From Gudongella oleilytica (GTDB lineage Bacteria > Bacillota > Clostridia > Tissierellales > Tissierellaceae), in contig NZ_CP035130.1 in the NCBI RefSeq assembly GCF_004101785.1, positions 1,364,001-1,428,000 on the forward strand: DNA of 64,000 bases, written 5' to 3'. The first letter of the stretch is position 1, and every line of letters starts with the position of its first letter. Shown piece after piece: positions 62,791 to 64,000 of the stretch. Under the pieces are notes generated by a model, which was not told the origin of the DNA, ran no database searches, and saw only the letters and a program-made list of their open reading frames with translations. A program made the position numbers and the translations under genes.

Positions 62791-63460
62791 CATTACCTTC
62801 CTCGAATTCAGAATCCAGATCTTCAATGCATCTATTACCGCTGATCCTCAGTTCCATTTCATTCAATAATTGATGAATCTGATCTTCAAGATGCTCCTTT
62901 GATCCCATATTATCTATGATTATATCGGATAAGTCTTTTTTAAGATCTATGTCCATTTGCGACTCAACTCTCTTAATTGCTTCAGTTTCATCCAGCAGGT
63001 TTCTCTTTCTCAGTCTAGCCAATTGAGCGTTCCTACTTGCATAAACGAGCCAAATCTCATCAAAATAGACGCCCTCTTCCTCCATGTTTCCTTTTACTTC
63101 GAACAATAAGGGTATATCAATAAATACTATCTCCTGATCACTGTTGATACACAATCTCCTTACTATTTCCTCCGAAATAAGCGGGTGCAGCAACGAGTCA
63201 AGCTTATTCCTAAGCTTATTGTCTGAAAATATTATATCCCCCAGCAATTTTCTGTCTATTTCACCTGAAGGGTTTATAACCATAGGAAATTCTTGAGCAA
63301 CTAAGCTACTCCCCTTTTTCCCTGGCTCCAGGATGTATCTTGCTATCTCATCTGCATCGATAACCATGTAACCAAACTTCCTGATGATTGACGAGACTGT
63401 GGATTTCCCTGTAGCAATACCTCCAGTCAAGCCAATTACATATGGCTTATTTCGTGTCAT
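62777..63460 (-). CDS. coaE: Dephospho-CoA kinase
   Basis: Last step of coenzyme A synthesis, phosphorylating dephospho-CoA. The 227-residue protein has the P-loop GLTGGIATGKST, DADEIARYILEPG and the IDIPLLFE motif. The ATG at 63460 follows GAAGGAG at about 10 bases. The C-terminal tail (about 15 residues, DLDSEFEEGNDEKS) is acidic and longer than in the shortest family members. It overlaps polA by 14 bases, the common polA-coaE pairing. Confidence 0.95.
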   Translation of the reverse strand: MTRNKPYVIGLTGGIATGKSTVSSIIRKFGYMVIDADEIARYILEPGKKGSSLVAQEFPMVINPSGEIDRKLLGDIIFSDNKLRNKLDSLLHPLISEEIVRRLCINSDQEIVFIDIPLLFEVKGNMEEEGVYFDEIWLVYASRNAQLARLRKRNLLDETEAIKRVESQMDIDLKKDLSDIIIDNMGSKEHLEDQIHQLLNEMELRISGNRCIEDLDSEFEEGNDEKS

Positions 63461-64000
63461 ACCAGCTGTCTCCTTCCATAACATCCACCTTCAATGGTAC
63501 CCTAAGATCAATAGCATTCTCCATTATCTCCTTCATCATATCTTTCACATATTCAAGTTCATCAATAGCTGCTTCAATAATAAGCTCGTCGTGTATTGTA
63601 AGAATTAGCCTGGACTTAAGGCCTTCACTTTTTAATCTGTCATATATCTTTACCATAGCAAGCTTTATAATGTCAGCAGCGCTTCCCTGAATAGGCATGT
63701 TCATAGCTACTCTTTCCCCAAAGGATCTTATGTTGAAATTGCTGGATTCGAGCTCAGGTATATACCTTCTCCTGTTAAGCAATGTTTCCACATAGCCTTT
63801 TTCTTTGCCCATCTCTACAGATCTGTCCATATATTCCTTAACTAGCTTGTAATTGTCAAAATAGTTATCTATATAGGTTCTTGCTTCCTTTCGAGTGGTC
63901 CCCAGGTCTCTGGAAAGGCTGAAATCCGATATCCCATAGATTATGCTAAAGTTTACAGCTTTGGCTTTATAACGGAGTTCAGGAGTAATTTCTTCCAAGG
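63447..64000 (-). CDS. polA: DNA polymerase I, C-terminal fragment
   Basis: The last 184 or so codons of polA; the rest is beyond the right end of the window. Polymerase motif B is visible as RYKAKAVNFSIIYG, which carries the O-helix, and motif C as LTIHDELIIEA with the catalytic aspartate. Other palm and thumb segments are MNMPIQGSAADIIKLAMV. No defect is seen in the part present. Confidence 0.96.
   Translation of the reverse strand, partial: LEEITPELRYKAKAVNFSIIYGISDFSLSRDLGTTRKEARTYIDNYFDNYKLVKEYMDRSVEMGKEKGYVETLLNRRRYIPELESSNFNIRSFGERVAMNMPIQGSAADIIKLAMVKIYDRLKSEGLKSRLILTIHDELIIEAAIDELEYVKDMMKEIMENAIDLRVPLKVDVMEGDSWYDTK

Noticed and set aside
1-64000. CRISPR array, prophage or insertion sequence
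   Set aside because: I saw no regularly spaced repeats, phage structural or integrase genes, or transposase; the only mobile element is the group II intron.

Overview
The window reads as a housekeeping-rich chromosomal segment of a low- to moderate-GC anaerobic Firmicute of the Clostridia type. The evidence is the gene order (rpsU-yqeY, hrcA-grpE-dnaK-dnaJ, hemW-lepA, rplU-prp-rpmA, cdd-era-recO), strong AGGAGG ribosome binding sites with frequent TTG and GTG starts, a T-box in front of glyQS, an L27 precursor with its Prp protease, and a six-gene Rnf complex. I cannot name a genus from the sequence alone. Almost everything lies on the minus strand; the only plus-strand genes are rpsT, an alaX-like gene and a D-alanyl-D-alanine carboxypeptidase. 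The window cuts glyS at its left end and polA at its right end.

Layout from left to right: glyS (start only) and glyQ with a T-box leader; recO, era, cdd, a DUF3048 lipoprotein, a fused diacylglycerol-kinase/PAP2 protein, ybeY and phoH; an unrecognised membrane-anchored protein with floA and nfeD; a complete group II intron with its reverse transcriptase (about 9514-11324), sitting directly behind the yqeY terminator; rpsU-yqeY; hinT-mtaB-rsmE-prmA; the CIRCE-controlled hrcA-grpE-dnaK-dnaJ operon; hemW-lepA-lepB; rpsT; holA-comEC; alaX. From 29.2 to 35.1 kb lies a selenocysteine operon, in transcription order comEA-selD-selA-selB-response regulator-selC. Next come dacF; obgE-yhbY-nadD/yqeK-LCP-rsfS-ridA; rplU-prp-rpmA; a radical-SAM/DUF2344/RNase G operon; a rod-shape and division cluster (maf-radC-mreBCD-PBP2-minCDE) led by a NusG-II protein and a Gx-type transporter; rnfCDGEAB; tRNA-Leu(GAG); an orphan solute-binding lipoprotein; coaE and polA.

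How the genes work together: selD makes selenophosphate, selA converts Ser-tRNA(Sec) to Sec-tRNA(Sec), selC is that tRNA and selB delivers it to UGA codons. selD carries an in-frame UGA followed by a SECIS-like hairpin, so the operon appears to need its own product. The response regulator embedded in this operon has Glu where the phosphoacceptor Asp should be and has no histidine kinase beside it. Rnf couples ferredoxin:NAD+ oxidoreduction to an ion gradient. The mre/PBP2/min cluster sets rod shape and mid-cell division.

Absences are informative. Several sporulation genes usually found at these conserved loci (gpr and spoIIP near lepA/rpsT, yqfC and yqfD near phoH, spoIIA after dacF, spoIVF near min) are not here, which suggests a non-sporulating lineage, although genes elsewhere in the genome cannot be excluded. 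I saw no CRISPR array, prophage or insertion sequence. The most interesting parts are the selenocysteine operon, its atypical regulator and the selenoprotein SelD.
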